Of a stretch of DNA of 50,363 nucleotides, positions 1 to 8,908 are shown piece by piece. The first letter of the stretch is position 1, and every line of letters starts with the position of its first letter. Both the position numbers and the translations under genes were made by a program. Source of the stretch: CAZUZS01 sp964624795 (lineage in GTDB: Bacteria > Calditrichota > Calditrichia > RBG-13-44-9); the NCBI GenBank assembly GCA_964624795.1, contig CAZUZS010000031.1:1-50363 (forward strand), read 5' to 3'. The notes beneath the pieces were generated by a model. It searched no databases, was not told the DNA's origin, and saw only the letters and a program-made list of their open reading frames with translations.

Positions 1-35
1 CTTAGATTCTCTCTAATTATTGTATAAGGTCATTA

Positions 36-67
36 TGTTAAAGACCAATCTCGCTTTCAAAAAAAGC
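36..67 (-). promoter_or_regulatory. boxA-like antitermination site with preceding boxB-like hairpin
   Basis: Reading leftward, a short hairpin GCTTT/AAAGC (53-67, 5-nt loop) is followed 8 nt later by TCTTTAACA (36-44). This matches the core of the bacterial rrn boxA consensus (TGCTCTTTAACA). Hairpin then boxA is the order found in rRNA leaders, where NusB/NusE bind. No rRNA sequence lies inside the window, so the identification rests on the tandem promoters plus this motif. Confidence 0.55.
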
Positions 68-72
68 CAACT

Positions 73-101
73 AATTTATAACAAATTATATATGCTGTCA
101 A
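73..101 (-). promoter_or_regulatory. Leftward sigma-70 promoter P2, probable rrn promoter
   Basis: On the minus strand a TTGACA -35 box (96-101) and a TAAATT -10 box (73-78) are separated by exactly 17 bp. It lies about 100 bp downstream of a second promoter of the same orientation. No gene starts on this strand inside the window, so it serves something beyond position 1. The transcript would begin near position 66, at a small hairpin and a boxA-like sequence, which suggests a ribosomal RNA operon. Confidence 0.7.
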
Positions 102-171
102 CCCCAGAAAAAATATTTTTGCTTCAAATTTGGCCCCTATGGCTACAGCTATCTACGCTCAAGGGGCGGAA

Positions 172-200
172 AATATAAACGGTCAAACTTGTATTGTCAA
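172..200 (-). promoter_or_regulatory. Leftward sigma-70 promoter P1, probable rrn promoter
   Basis: A perfect TTGACA (195-200), a 17-bp spacer and TATATT (172-177) on the minus strand, just past the stop codon of the penicillin-acylase gene. It forms a tandem pair with the promoter at 73-101. The RNA between the two could form a GCCCCT/AGGGGC stem (133-138 with 162-167). Confidence 0.75.
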
Positions 201-201
201 G

Positions 202-237
202 CTAAAAAAGAATCAAAACTTCTATTTCGGAAGAAGT
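202..237 (-). terminator. Weak terminator after the penicillin-acylase gene
   Basis: A 5-bp stem ACTTC/GAAGT (218-222 with 233-237) overlaps the end of the acylase gene. On the minus strand it is followed by a T-rich tract (TTTTGATTCTTTTTT). The stem is short, so termination may be partial. Confidence 0.3.
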
Positions 238-2591
238 CGTATTCGCTGCCCCATCGCTTCTTTTTCCAGGATCACTTTCTTTAATTCTCCTTTTAGCCAT
301 GCCTCAATTTGATTGGAATAATAAGGACTCAAAAAATTCCCGCTGTTTCCTCCCGGAAGAATACTCTTGTAGATACCTTCTTCACCCCAATCCACGATGA
401 ACCGCATTGAAGCACCAACTGCCATATTATATGGTGTCTTAAATTGGTACGACCCAACATTTACGGTCGTTCCATCTCCCGGCGCGGGAAATGGTCCTCT
501 GTTATAAATTTTTTCAGTGAGTGAGACCCTCCCAAGTGAATGCTTCAACACCAGATGATGAAGCGATCCCCAGTTCCAATTTTCCATATTCTCCCCCAGG
601 GAATCGCTCAGAAATTTCAGCGTCCGGAGATAGCTCTTTTGAATGATGTCCGACCGCTTTTCTTGAGTGGGCGTATCAACATCATCAAACCAGCCCGATT
701 TATCCTGTTTGAATACCTGTGCAAATATTCTAATGTAAAAATTGGGAAGTCCCGCAAAAGTCTCAAAAAGATCGTCGCCCATCTCGTCTTCGAAAATATC
801 CCGAATGAGATTGTACTGTAGTACCTCGTAAATGGTTGGGGCGATTTTGGATGGATCCATCCGGTAATCCCAGCGATCCAATAGCAAAATAGCGTCTTCG
901 CTAATGCTGTCGCGATTTGGCACAATTTTTAGTTCTGCCAGGATTGAAGGGAGGATATTCCTGGCAAGCAGATTCATCGTATCAAATTGAAATTTTTGCA
1001 TCAGACTACGGTCGATCCTGGAATGCTCATTTATCATTTCTTCTATCCGCATTATCCGGTAAGGCGGTTCCCATAATTCAGACAGGTAGAACGGATAATC
1101 TTCTACGAGCTTATTATTAGCAGTAGCAATCCAGCCGCGAGCCGGATTGTATATTCGAGGAAGCTTGTCGAATGGAATCCAGGAAGTCCACTGATTGGTG
1201 GAGGAGCTGCCGGAAACCGGTAGAAGGCCGGTTTGATATGTCCGTACCGGAATCTTGCCTGCCAATTGATAGCCGATGTTTCCTTCCCTGTCTGCATACA
1301 CAAAATTCTGGGCTGGAACAGCGAAATTCTGAAGTGCGGATTTGAACTGCTCCCAATTTTGCGCCTTTGCTATTTTAATGAATGCGAGCAGTTCATCCGA
1401 ATTCTGCCAGCCAACCCATTGCAATGAAATATTCTGTAAGATTTTCATTTGGGGGAAAATGCCGTTGAAAACCGGCCCATGATTGGTCGAATAGACTGAG
1501 AAGTAGACATCCGGTTTATCCTTGACATGGATAATCTTGTTTTCTTTCCGAAGCTGCTTTTTCTCTTTGTTCCAATCATACGTTTTCTGGAGAGTATCAA
1601 GGCTTTCGATAAAATAGTCACTATCGTCGATCATTCCATTGGTCATGCCCCACGCGATATGCTCGTTTCTGCCTATCACAATTCCCGGAGTTCCCGGAAA
1701 GGTGAAACCGGCCACATTCAAATCAGGCGACTTCAGATGAAGCTCGATCCATAACGATGGTAACTGCAGCGACAAGTGTGGATCATTGGCCAGCATAGCC
1801 GAGCCATCAGCCGATTTTGAGGGACCGATGACCCAATTGTTGCTGCCCCACCCCGAATATGGAATGCCAATGAATCCTCTCACATCGCGGTCTGCTCGCA
1901 GCATGGCGCCGGAGAACCGGTCCAGCTCCGTCTTAGGCACAATATTCGGGTAATCTGCCCACTTTGGCCATAAGTCCTGAAATTTTGATTTTGGCAGTTT
2001 GAAATAAAGCTGCCAATAAAGAAGATCGGCCTTCCAGTTGAAATTCAGGAACCAGGCCATCATCCGGTTGGGGAGCAGGCAATCCTGCGGCGTCCATCGT
2101 TCAGGTTTGATTTTTGTTAAGAGGAATTCGGCCGGCATATCTTTTCCCATTTCCTCCAGATAGGCATTTATCCCTTTCGCATAGAGCTCCAGCCACTGAA
2201 TCGATTCAGGGGATAATTTTTGGTACATGGAATGCGTCAGCGAATCAATTCCCAAGGTCAAAAACAGTTTGTCAGCTTGCAGACCTGTTTCACCAAACGC
2301 CTCGGATAGTCTCCCCTTGGCAACCCTCCTCAATAAATCCATCTGCCATAGTCTTTCCTTTGCGACAGCAAAGCCGGAAGCGAAAATGACATCCTCGGTG
2401 GTTTGCCCGGTAATATGGATAACGCCTGAGCTGTCCCACACCAGTGTAACAGGATGGCGAAGCCCTGATATCTTCTGCGTTCCGGTATAAACCGGCTTCA
2501 TTTGTTTAACCTGAATGCAGATAAAAATGCCCAACACCAGGGCTAACAGAATAATGCCGGATACAAAACCGATAATGATTTTCCTGGCCAC
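222..2591 (-). CDS. Penicillin acylase family (S45) N-terminal nucleophile hydrolase, membrane-anchored or secreted
   Basis: A 789-aa member of peptidase family S45 (penicillin G acylase, AHL acylase, aculeacin acylase), which hydrolyses amide bonds of acylated small molecules. The N-terminus has one hydrophobic segment (about residues 5-26), a signal peptide or anchor that would place the enzyme in the periplasm. The precursor would cleave itself before Ser250 in the motif GWG-SNNW, which is the expected start of the beta chain and the catalytic nucleophile. The PGTPGIVIGRN stretch and AWGMTN (about residues 300-320) are also typical of the family. Length fits an alpha chain, spacer and beta chain. 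GTG start, chosen because AAGGAG lies 9 nt upstream. The substrate cannot be told from sequence; quorum-signal or N-acyl amino acid turnover are possibilities. It is divergent from the next gene and appears monocistronic. Confidence 0.92.
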   Translation of the reverse strand: MARKIIIGFVSGIILLALVLGIFICIQVKQMKPVYTGTQKISGLRHPVTLVWDSSGVIHITGQTTEDVIFASGFAVAKERLWQMDLLRRVAKGRLSEAFGETGLQADKLFLTLGIDSLTHSMYQKLSPESIQWLELYAKGINAYLEEMGKDMPAEFLLTKIKPERWTPQDCLLPNRMMAWFLNFNWKADLLYWQLYFKLPKSKFQDLWPKWADYPNIVPKTELDRFSGAMLRADRDVRGFIGIPYSGWGSNNWVIGPSKSADGSAMLANDPHLSLQLPSLWIELHLKSPDLNVAGFTFPGTPGIVIGRNEHIAWGMTNGMIDDSDYFIESLDTLQKTYDWNKEKKQLRKENKIIHVKDKPDVYFSVYSTNHGPVFNGIFPQMKILQNISLQWVGWQNSDELLAFIKIAKAQNWEQFKSALQNFAVPAQNFVYADREGNIGYQLAGKIPVRTYQTGLLPVSGSSSTNQWTSWIPFDKLPRIYNPARGWIATANNKLVEDYPFYLSELWEPPYRIMRIEEMINEHSRIDRSLMQKFQFDTMNLLARNILPSILAELKIVPNRDSISEDAILLLDRWDYRMDPSKIAPTIYEVLQYNLIRDIFEDEMGDDLFETFAGLPNFYIRIFAQVFKQDKSGWFDDVDTPTQEKRSDIIQKSYLRTLKFLSDSLGENMENWNWGSLHHLVLKHSLGRVSLTEKIYNRGPFPAPGDGTTVNVGSYQFKTPYNMAVGASMRFIVDWGEEGIYKSILPGGNSGNFLSPYYSNQIEAWLKGELKKVILEKEAMGQRIRLLPK

Positions 2592-2760
2592 AGAAAAACA
2601 CTCCTTCTATTTTTATCTGAATAAGGCAATGTCCTTATAGGCAATAACTACCCAACTGACACACATTTGAATATAATCACAGACAGTACCAAATAGGATA
2701 GCATTTTCATCGGAAATAATATTCGAGAACTAAGTAAAACAAGAAAAAGACGGCAAACCG

Positions 2761-3366
2761 ATGAAAAAATTGCTGCTTTTTTCGCTTTTATTTCCGATCT
2801 GGAGTTTCGCGCAGGATTCGCTGGGCATCCGGTACTCAATTGTTCAGATGGAATTCCAGGGCGATCGGGACATTATCAAAATCAAGGCACCTGCCTGGCT
2901 GAAAACCAGCGAGCTGATGGATCAGATCCGGCATGTTATCTTCTGGCCCGGAGAACCCCCGCCATCCAAACGAACGTTTATTTACGTCTTTAAGGAAACG
3001 GATCCCATCGGAGCTGTTTCAAAGACAGGCTGTGTGTATATTCCGGGACATGGATTTCATTGGGACTTAAGGGGGTGGGAGCCTGGCGCGCAATCGCTCG
3101 AAAAACCCACCGAAGAGGAACTCACGATCTACTACGAGTTTGTCGACGCAATTCTGGAAAAAGGCTCCACCCTGAATAACGTGGGAACCCGCGGGCAGAT
3201 TTCTCAAAAATATGACATATCGCCGACACGCCTGGATTCAATCTACGTGCATGTAAAATATTGGCTTGAGAAGAACTCCACGGTCAATATGGGACAAAAC
3301 AACCTCAACCAGACAACAAAATCCACCTCAGATTCCTTGAAGAAGCCCGACCATAGGGAGAATTGA
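2761..3366 (+). CDS. Secreted protein of unknown function
   Basis: A 201-aa protein that I do not recognise. Residues 1-17 form a clear signal peptide (MKK, a hydrophobic core, then SFA before Gln-Asp), so the product is exported. The mature part is soluble, with aromatic-rich segments and a motif HGFHWDLRGW in the middle. The C-terminal 30 residues are rich in Asn, Thr, Ser and Lys and are probably disordered. It is the only rightward gene in the first 33 kb, lying between the divergent acylase gene and the convergent TPR lipoprotein gene. The stop codon sits next to the shared terminator hairpin. No ideal ribosome binding site is visible upstream (AAAAAGACGG is the nearest purine run). The signal peptide and uninterrupted frame support a real gene. 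Confidence 0.7.
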   Translation: MKKLLLFSLLFPIWSFAQDSLGIRYSIVQMEFQGDRDIIKIKAPAWLKTSELMDQIRHVIFWPGEPPPSKRTFIYVFKETDPIGAVSKTGCVYIPGHGFHWDLRGWEPGAQSLEKPTEEELTIYYEFVDAILEKGSTLNNVGTRGQISQKYDISPTRLDSIYVHVKYWLEKNSTVNMGQNNLNQTTKSTSDSLKKPDHREN

Positions 3367-3367
3367 T

Positions 3368-3405
3368 AAAAAGAGAGGGAAGCATGACATTTCGCCTTGC
3401 TTCCC
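3368..3405 (-). terminator. Rho-independent terminator of the CpoB-like gene
   Basis: Stem GGGAAGC/GCTTCCC (3377-3383 with 3399-3405), then TCTCTTTTT on the minus strand. It lies 35 bp past the stop of the TPR lipoprotein gene and ends the long leftward cell-wall run. It also sits immediately after the convergent plus-strand gene. Confidence 0.75.
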
Positions 3406-3439
3406 CCAATCAGTAAAACCCAAATTTAATCAGATCAGA

Positions 3440-4339
3440 TCACAACTGGGCAAGATAATCCCTGGCCCTGCCCAGGAGCGCCGTTTTCGGATAATTATCC
3501 AGCAATTGCTGAAATTCCTGACGGGCCCGCTGCTTTTCCCCCAGCATGAAATAGCACTGGCCGATCTTGAATTGAGCGTAGTCGTCTTTGTTGGAATAGC
3601 GGAAAGTAAAAACCTTTTCAAAAGCCATAATCGCTTCTTTATACCTTCCCATCGCATAATAGCATTCGCCCAGCCAGTATTGTGCATTGTCGGAATAGTC
3701 GTTGTTGGTGTCTTCCGAGAGAAGTTGTTCAAAAGTTGAAAGCGCTTCGCGATAATGCCGGTCGTGAAAAAGCGAGAGCCCCTGATCATATTTGCTAACA
3801 TAATCAGACGGGGCGGAAGAGCGGGAGGCCGAACTTGCAGCCGGTTTGTTCATGCTTCGGTAGAAATTGCTCTGGCTGGCTGATTTGTCGGATGTGCTTC
3901 CTGTTGCGTCATCGCGCATCATTAACTGGGCTTTCAGGTCCGCAATTTCCATATCCTTCTTCTTGAGCTGTGTCCTCAAATCATCCACCTGGTCCTGCAA
4001 CCGGGTAAGCCGCTTGTCCGAACCGGTGGTTTGCTGACTGGGAGCCTGATTTTTTTTCTTGGTTTCGTCAACTTCCAACAGCTTAATCAAGTCATCCCCG
4101 GACTCATTCTTGGCGGTAGTAGTCTGGGGTTGCTGCGTTTTTTGTTGATCAGTCCCTGACGGCTCCTCACGGCTTATGCCCAATAGTTTTTCAATCTCGT
4201 CATAATCGTCCTGTGAGGATTGGGTTTGAGCGCTACTGTCACTCTCTTGTACAGTTTTTTTACTCGACGCGCATCCGTTCCATACAAAAAAGGATGCCGT
4301 CAATATGAGCAAAAATAAGAGGTTAAATACAGTTCGCAT
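3440..4339 (-). CDS. CpoB/YbgF-like TPR lipoprotein
   Basis: A 299-aa lipoprotein with a signal peptide ending in a lipobox around Cys23 (VWNGC). A low-complexity Gln/Thr/Ser/Asp-rich linker follows (about 25-105), then a coiled coil of roughly 35 residues (108-145) and at least three tetratricopeptide repeats (about 185-299; motifs such as AQYWLGECYYAMGRYKEA). Coiled coil plus TPR is the plan of YbgF/CpoB, which links cell-wall synthesis to Tol-Pal and outer-membrane constriction, but here the protein is a lipoprotein and no tol or pal gene is nearby. Position directly after lgt and the elongasome genes supports a cell-envelope role. A strong promoter of its own overlaps the lgt stop codon. 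It could also be a BamD-like or generic TPR scaffold protein. Confidence 0.8.
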   Translation of the reverse strand: MRTVFNLLFLLILTASFFVWNGCASSKKTVQESDSSAQTQSSQDDYDEIEKLLGISREEPSGTDQQKTQQPQTTTAKNESGDDLIKLLEVDETKKKNQAPSQQTTGSDKRLTRLQDQVDDLRTQLKKKDMEIADLKAQLMMRDDATGSTSDKSASQSNFYRSMNKPAASSASRSSAPSDYVSKYDQGLSLFHDRHYREALSTFEQLLSEDTNNDYSDNAQYWLGECYYAMGRYKEAIMAFEKVFTFRYSNKDDYAQFKIGQCYFMLGEKQRARQEFQQLLDNYPKTALLGRARDYLAQL

Positions 4340-4372
4340 TAATATCCTCCCTAATCTTTAATTTCTTAGCTG

Positions 4373-4401
4373 AATATATAAATTAAAGCCAATATTGTCA
4401 A
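4373..4401 (-). promoter_or_regulatory. Sigma-70 promoter of the TPR lipoprotein gene
   Basis: TTGACA (4396-4401), a 17-bp spacer and TATATT (4373-4378) on the minus strand. The -35 box overlaps the stop codon of lgt. The predicted start near 4366 gives a leader of about 27 nt containing AGGGAGGAT upstream of the ATG. The lipoprotein can therefore be made independently of the upstream mre operon. Confidence 0.75.
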
Positions 4402-5216
4402 GACTTTATTAGCTTTTCCTGTTTTCTGCCCGCTTGAATCTGCCAACGGTAGATTAGAATGCCGATGCCGGAAAAAAACATCACAAGACTGACCACCTGG
4501 TTAAATTCCAGCCCGCCGATTACAAACATCTGGGTCTCATAGAAGCGGAACAGGTCAACTGTAAACCGGGAAATGCCATAGAAGATAAAAAACAGCCCGA
4601 TCAAAAAGCCATTAAATCGTCTGTTGCGATCCAGGTACATGAGGATCCCAAAAATAATGAGTCCGTACAGCGAAGAGTACAATTGCGTGGGGTGAATAGC
4701 AACATTTCCCATCACCGATCCCGCTGGGCTGTTTTGTGGAAAAACGACTCCCCAGGAAAGGTCGCATGCCTTTCCAAAACAACAACCGTTCAGAAAACAG
4801 CCGATACGGGTGAAAAAGATACCCAATGCAATCGCCGGGGCGATGGCGTCTGCCAACACCCAGAAATTGAGTTTGTGGTAGTACATGTAAATCGCAGACG
4901 AAAGAACTGCCAAAATGACGCCGCCCAGCAAGATGAGGCCGCCAAGGCCTACCGTGCCGTCCTGTTGCACCGGCCAGAATGTGGATATCCAGCGCCCCCG
5001 GAACTCCTGCAAATGGAAAAGCACATAGAATAACCGCGCACCGATAATCGAGCTGACGATAATAAGAAATCCCAGGTTTACGACTTCGTCACCTTTGATG
5101 CCTCTTTTCTCGCCCTTCTTCACCGCAACATAAATTCCGAGGATAAATGATAATGCAAGCATCACACCGTAGCTGTGAACGGAAAACGGCCCAATTCGGA
5201 ATAATTCGGGATGCAT
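4398..5216 (-). CDS. lgt: Prolipoprotein diacylglyceryl transferase
   Basis: A 272-aa polytopic inner-membrane enzyme that moves diacylglycerol from phosphatidylglycerol to the lipobox cysteine of prolipoproteins. About seven hydrophobic segments are visible. The Lgt signature region is present as TRIGCFLNGCCFG (about residues 136-148), the cysteine-containing variant in place of the commoner GNFxNxE form. The downstream HPTQLY motif with its conserved His is also present. The N-terminus HPELFRIGPFSVHSYGVM is typical. It lies 12 bp after rodA and is co-transcribed with the elongasome genes. The next gene encodes a lipoprotein that would be a substrate. Confidence 0.96.
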   Translation of the reverse strand: MHPELFRIGPFSVHSYGVMLALSFILGIYVAVKKGEKRGIKGDEVVNLGFLIIVSSIIGARLFYVLFHLQEFRGRWISTFWPVQQDGTVGLGGLILLGGVILAVLSSAIYMYYHKLNFWVLADAIAPAIALGIFFTRIGCFLNGCCFGKACDLSWGVVFPQNSPAGSVMGNVAIHPTQLYSSLYGLIIFGILMYLDRNRRFNGFLIGLFFIFYGISRFTVDLFRFYETQMFVIGGLEFNQVVSLVMFFSGIGILIYRWQIQAGRKQEKLIKS

Positions 5217-5228
5217 ATATTCTCCTTA

Positions 5229-6452
5229 TCAGTATTCAAATCTATTCTTGTAGAAATTTAGCAGGATTCCCACCATTGCCATTTCGGTAAGCAGGGCTGA
5301 ACCGCCATAGCTCAAAAAAGGCAGCGGCAAGCCGGTAACCGGAAAAAATCCAATAGTCATGCCGATGTTCACGATGGTATGAAAAGCAATAACGGTGACA
5401 ATGCCGATCGCCACCAGGCTGTTAAACCGATTTCGTACAACCGCTGCAATATAAACCCCCCGCAGCAGGAAAATTAGAAACAGCAGCAGCCCCAACATAA
5501 CACCCAGAAAGCCAAACTCCTCCCCAATCACTGCATAAATAAAATCGGTATGCTGTTCTGGCAGAAAACGGAGCTGAGTTTGGGAACCCTGCATAAACCC
5601 ACGACCGGAAAATCCGCCTGAACCAATTGCGACCTTTGACTGAATAATTTGGTAACCTGCTCCGCGCGGATCAGTTTCCGGGTTTAAAAATATCTGTATT
5701 CGATTTCGTTGATATGGCTTCAGATGACTCCACAGCAGGGGAGTCAACAAGCCCATCAATATATTGGCCAGGAAATTAAATATCACAACCACCTTTGATC
5801 GGTGCGAATAAACAAGGTAAGCAACCAAGACAAACATGAGAAGAAGGAAAGCATAAAAGTGGAAAGAAGCGAATACGATTAAAAATGGCATAATTATCAG
5901 GAAGAAATTGCTTCCTTTCAGCCCCGCCCAGAAGTAGATAGGGAGCGCCAGGGCCACAAAAACCATGCCCGTGCCCAGATCCGGTTGGCGAACGATAAGT
6001 GCAAATGGGACGAAAAAGAACAGCGATGCCAAAACAAAATACTTGATTCGGTTCAAATCCACTGTGTCCTGCGAAACAAAGCGAGCAACGGCAAGAATAG
6101 TCGCTAATTTCGCAAACTCGGACGGCTGGAACCCAATCGGCCCTATTCGGAGCCAGCGCTCGGCACCATATCCAATCCGGCCGAAAAAGATAACCAACAT
6201 CAGCAGAAACAAGCTGAACGCATAAATAAAATAGGCAGATTCATAAATCCAGCGGTGCGGGATGAAATAGATGGTAAAAGCGACACCCAAACCGGCAATT
6301 GCCCAAATAAGCTGCTTTAGGAAATAGTTGGTGCCTACGCCCTGGTTCATTGCGGTATTGGAAGATGAGTATAGTGCCACCAGACCCAGCGCCACAAGGC
6401 CGAGCGCGGAGAATAAAAGCACCAAGTCCAACTTTTTAAAAATATTTAGCAT
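5229..6452 (-). CDS. rodA: Peptidoglycan glycosyltransferase RodA (SEDS family)
   Basis: A 407-aa SEDS polymerase that extends glycan strands from lipid II during cell elongation, working with the PBP2 encoded just upstream. About ten transmembrane helices are visible. The hallmark QPDLGTG motif and the C-terminal block FFPVTGLPLPFLSYGGSA are intact. I place the start at the ATG at 6452 (MLNIFKKLD). The frame remains open upstream to a TTG at 6527, but the added residues are not RodA-like and the ATG has its own AGG site. Order mreC-mreD-mrdA-rodA is the classical arrangement. Confidence 0.96.
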   Translation of the reverse strand: MLNIFKKLDLVLLFSALGLVALGLVALYSSSNTAMNQGVGTNYFLKQLIWAIAGLGVAFTIYFIPHRWIYESAYFIYAFSLFLLMLVIFFGRIGYGAERWLRIGPIGFQPSEFAKLATILAVARFVSQDTVDLNRIKYFVLASLFFFVPFALIVRQPDLGTGMVFVALALPIYFWAGLKGSNFFLIIMPFLIVFASFHFYAFLLLMFVLVAYLVYSHRSKVVVIFNFLANILMGLLTPLLWSHLKPYQRNRIQIFLNPETDPRGAGYQIIQSKVAIGSGGFSGRGFMQGSQTQLRFLPEQHTDFIYAVIGEEFGFLGVMLGLLLFLIFLLRGVYIAAVVRNRFNSLVAIGIVTVIAFHTIVNIGMTIGFFPVTGLPLPFLSYGGSALLTEMAMVGILLNFYKNRFEY

Positions 6453-6562
6453 TTTATAAAACCTGATTATTAGAATTATTTCTAACTGCCCGATCCCCCA
6501 GGAATGTGACCGGCGTGCAGATTTCAAGCTGAATCAATCCATCTTTTCACCTGTATCCCGAA

Positions 6563-8422
6563 TCAATCCGTTGGGATCGAGTCCGGCTCGGTCTGGATTC
6601 TCATGCGCAGGCTGTCCGTCCGCAGCGAATCGCGTTTGGCCGCCAGGATGCGCATCCGCCTTTCGACCGCATAGTCGTAACGTCCCTGGTAGTGAAAATA
6701 TCGTTTCATATATGCGCCGGCAATTGGCGCCGCCACTCCCCCGCCCGATCCGCCATTTTCAACCAGTACGCAAATTGCGATTTCAGGATGATCGAATGGC
6801 GCAAAACCAATAAACCATGCATGGCTCTTCCCATGCGGATTCTGGGCCGTTCCGGTTTTTCCGGCAGCAGTAATTCCAAACAACTTGGCGCGCCACCCGG
6901 TACCGCCATTTACAACCTGCCGCATACCCTCCAGCACCACTTTGTAAACTGACGAATCAATTCCCTCAATCCTCTCGGTGTGAACCGCAATTCTCTGTTC
7001 GGTGTTCTGAACCGGATCTTCCAGCTTCAAACCAAGGTGGGGCCGGTGAAGCACTCCCCGGTTGGCCAGAATGGAAACAAATTGCGTCATCTGCAACGGT
7101 GTTACAAGCAATTCCCCCTGCCCGATGGCAAGATTGGCAAGCATACCTTTCGTCCAACGGTTTTTTCCATACACCCTGTCGTAATATTCCTGGCTGGGCA
7201 CCAGGCCGGGATTTTCATTTGTCAACTCAATACCGGTCTTCTCCCCAAAATGAAAAAGAAGGCTATATTTATGCCACAAATCGATCCCGATTAACAAACC
7301 CAGTTTGTAGAAATAGACATTGCAGGAATTCCGGATGGCGCCAACCATATCTAAAGTGCCATGTCCATCGCCTTTCCAGCAATGAATAGTTCTTCTTCCG
7401 AGAACAAAATAGCCGGGACAATTGGCGGTCCATGCCGGCGAAACAATTTTTTCATTCAACGCTGCAATTGCCGCCACCAGCTTGTAGATGGATCCCGGCG
7501 GATAACCGCTCTGGCAGGCGCGATCGTACAACGGGTGATACGGATCGTTCAGCAAATTGGACCAGATGTCCATCGGAATAATGCCGGTGAAATAATTCAG
7601 ATCATAATCCGGTTTCGACAGAAAACTCAGGACTTCGCCTGTGCGGGGATCGATTGCAATCAGCGCGCCGCGTTTGCCTTCCATCAGTGAATCGGCATAG
7701 GCTTGCAACCGGAGATCTATCGTGAGGTAGAGCTCCTTTCCGGGATAAGGCAGCGCGCTTTCGGCAGTGGTCAGTTCTTCCACGACCCGCCCCATGGCAT
7801 CCACCTTGACAAATTTCAGCCCTTTGGACCCGCGTAATTTTTCATCATACGACCGTTCGACCGCCTTTTTACCGATAATATCGCCCGGTTCCATTCGGGC
7901 ATTTTTCTCCAGCTCACGGTCATCCACCTCTCCCAAGGTTCCCAGCAAATGCGCCAGGCCGGAGTCGCGCGTGTAGTGCCGTTTTGGCTCGATTTTCCAT
8001 TCCACACCCGGCAAATCTACAATATTTTCCTGAATAGCGGTGAGCGTCTGCATATCGACCTGCCGGATAACCTTGACCGCCTGAAACGGGCCTGCACCTT
8101 TCAGCTTCTCCTTAAAAACATCTTCCGGGATACCGCTAAGCCGGGAGAGAATCTTAAAAGTCTGCTTCTTTGTTTCGCCCGGAATCAGATACAGCGAAAA
8201 TGCCGGACGATTATCAACGATCAGCCTCCCATCGCGGTCATAGATGTTACCCCGCACAGGTGTCCGGGTAATCATCTTAACACTATTTTCCATACTCTTC
8301 TGAGAGTAGATCGTGGAATTGGAAATCTGCAGACGGAAAAATCCGAGAGCCAGGATGAAAAACATCCCACCGACTACGAGGTAGTACAGGTATTTCTTTA
8401 TTTCAGGCTCCTGAACGGACAT
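6563..8422 (-). CDS. mrdA: Penicillin-binding protein 2 (elongation transpeptidase)
   Basis: A 619-aa class B PBP that cross-links peptidoglycan in the elongasome. One N-terminal transmembrane helix (about residues 11-31) is followed by the dimerisation/pedestal domain with RGNIYDRDGRLI and then the transpeptidase domain. All three active-site motifs are present: SIYK (Ser311-Lys314), SCN (366-368) and KTG (522-524). The C-terminus carries a charged tail after the domain. The ATG at 8422 is preferred over a GTG nine bases upstream, because AAGG lies 8 nt before it. It starts 13 bp after the mreD stop codon and precedes rodA. Confidence 0.96.
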   Translation of the reverse strand: MSVQEPEIKKYLYYLVVGGMFFILALGFFRLQISNSTIYSQKSMENSVKMITRTPVRGNIYDRDGRLIVDNRPAFSLYLIPGETKKQTFKILSRLSGIPEDVFKEKLKGAGPFQAVKVIRQVDMQTLTAIQENIVDLPGVEWKIEPKRHYTRDSGLAHLLGTLGEVDDRELEKNARMEPGDIIGKKAVERSYDEKLRGSKGLKFVKVDAMGRVVEELTTAESALPYPGKELYLTIDLRLQAYADSLMEGKRGALIAIDPRTGEVLSFLSKPDYDLNYFTGIIPMDIWSNLLNDPYHPLYDRACQSGYPPGSIYKLVAAIAALNEKIVSPAWTANCPGYFVLGRRTIHCWKGDGHGTLDMVGAIRNSCNVYFYKLGLLIGIDLWHKYSLLFHFGEKTGIELTNENPGLVPSQEYYDRVYGKNRWTKGMLANLAIGQGELLVTPLQMTQFVSILANRGVLHRPHLGLKLEDPVQNTEQRIAVHTERIEGIDSSVYKVVLEGMRQVVNGGTGWRAKLFGITAAGKTGTAQNPHGKSHAWFIGFAPFDHPEIAICVLVENGGSGGGVAAPIAGAYMKRYFHYQGRYDYAVERRMRILAAKRDSLRTDSLRMRIQTEPDSIPTD

Positions 8423-8434
8423 GAAGCACACCTT

Positions 8435-8908
8435 TTACTCGCTCACCCAGGTTTCCATCAGGTAATAGAGGAAACCGCCGAGCAGAACAGTATACATGAC
8501 ATTTGGAATTGTATAAAGAATTATTAATGATTGTAATGAAAAATTTTCTCCCAGAGTATATACAAAAAAATAGGTAAGATCATTTACCAGGCCGCCAATG
8601 AGCAGGGTGAGGAAAAACTCTGCGCGCGACGTAAATTTCCCCGACAGCGATCCGGCCACAAAACCGGTGAGCGTTTTCGATAAAGCGGAAAGCCCGATGA
8701 AATGCGTACTCACCAAATCCTGTAATAACCCAACAATGAATCCCGCCGTCATCCCCTTGTTCGGTCCCTCCCTCAGGGAGTATGTGACAAGAACAATCAG
8801 GACCAAATCAGGTCTCCAGGTAAAAATCTGGATGAATTTAACCAGTGTCGCCTGCAGAAGCAGCGCCACAAGAAAGAAAACCGCATAGCGAATATGCAGA
8901 CTATTCAT
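8435..8908 (-). CDS. mreD: Rod shape-determining protein MreD
   Basis: A 157-aa inner-membrane protein with five or six hydrophobic helices and few charged residues, as expected for MreD, which bridges MreC and the MreB filament. The weakly conserved family motif region RPDLVLI after the first helix is visible. The start codon lies inside the end of mreC (8-bp overlap), indicating translational coupling. Identification rests on size, topology and position between mreC and mrdA. Confidence 0.92.
   Translation of the reverse strand: MNSLHIRYAVFFLVALLLQATLVKFIQIFTWRPDLVLIVLVTYSLREGPNKGMTAGFIVGLLQDLVSTHFIGLSALSKTLTGFVAGSLSGKFTSRAEFFLTLLIGGLVNDLTYFFVYTLGENFSLQSLIILYTIPNVMYTVLLGGFLYYLMETWVSE

Noticed and set aside
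7949..8527. 192-codon plus-strand open frame antisense to PBP2
   Set aside because: Shadow of mrdA and mreD; no initiation site.
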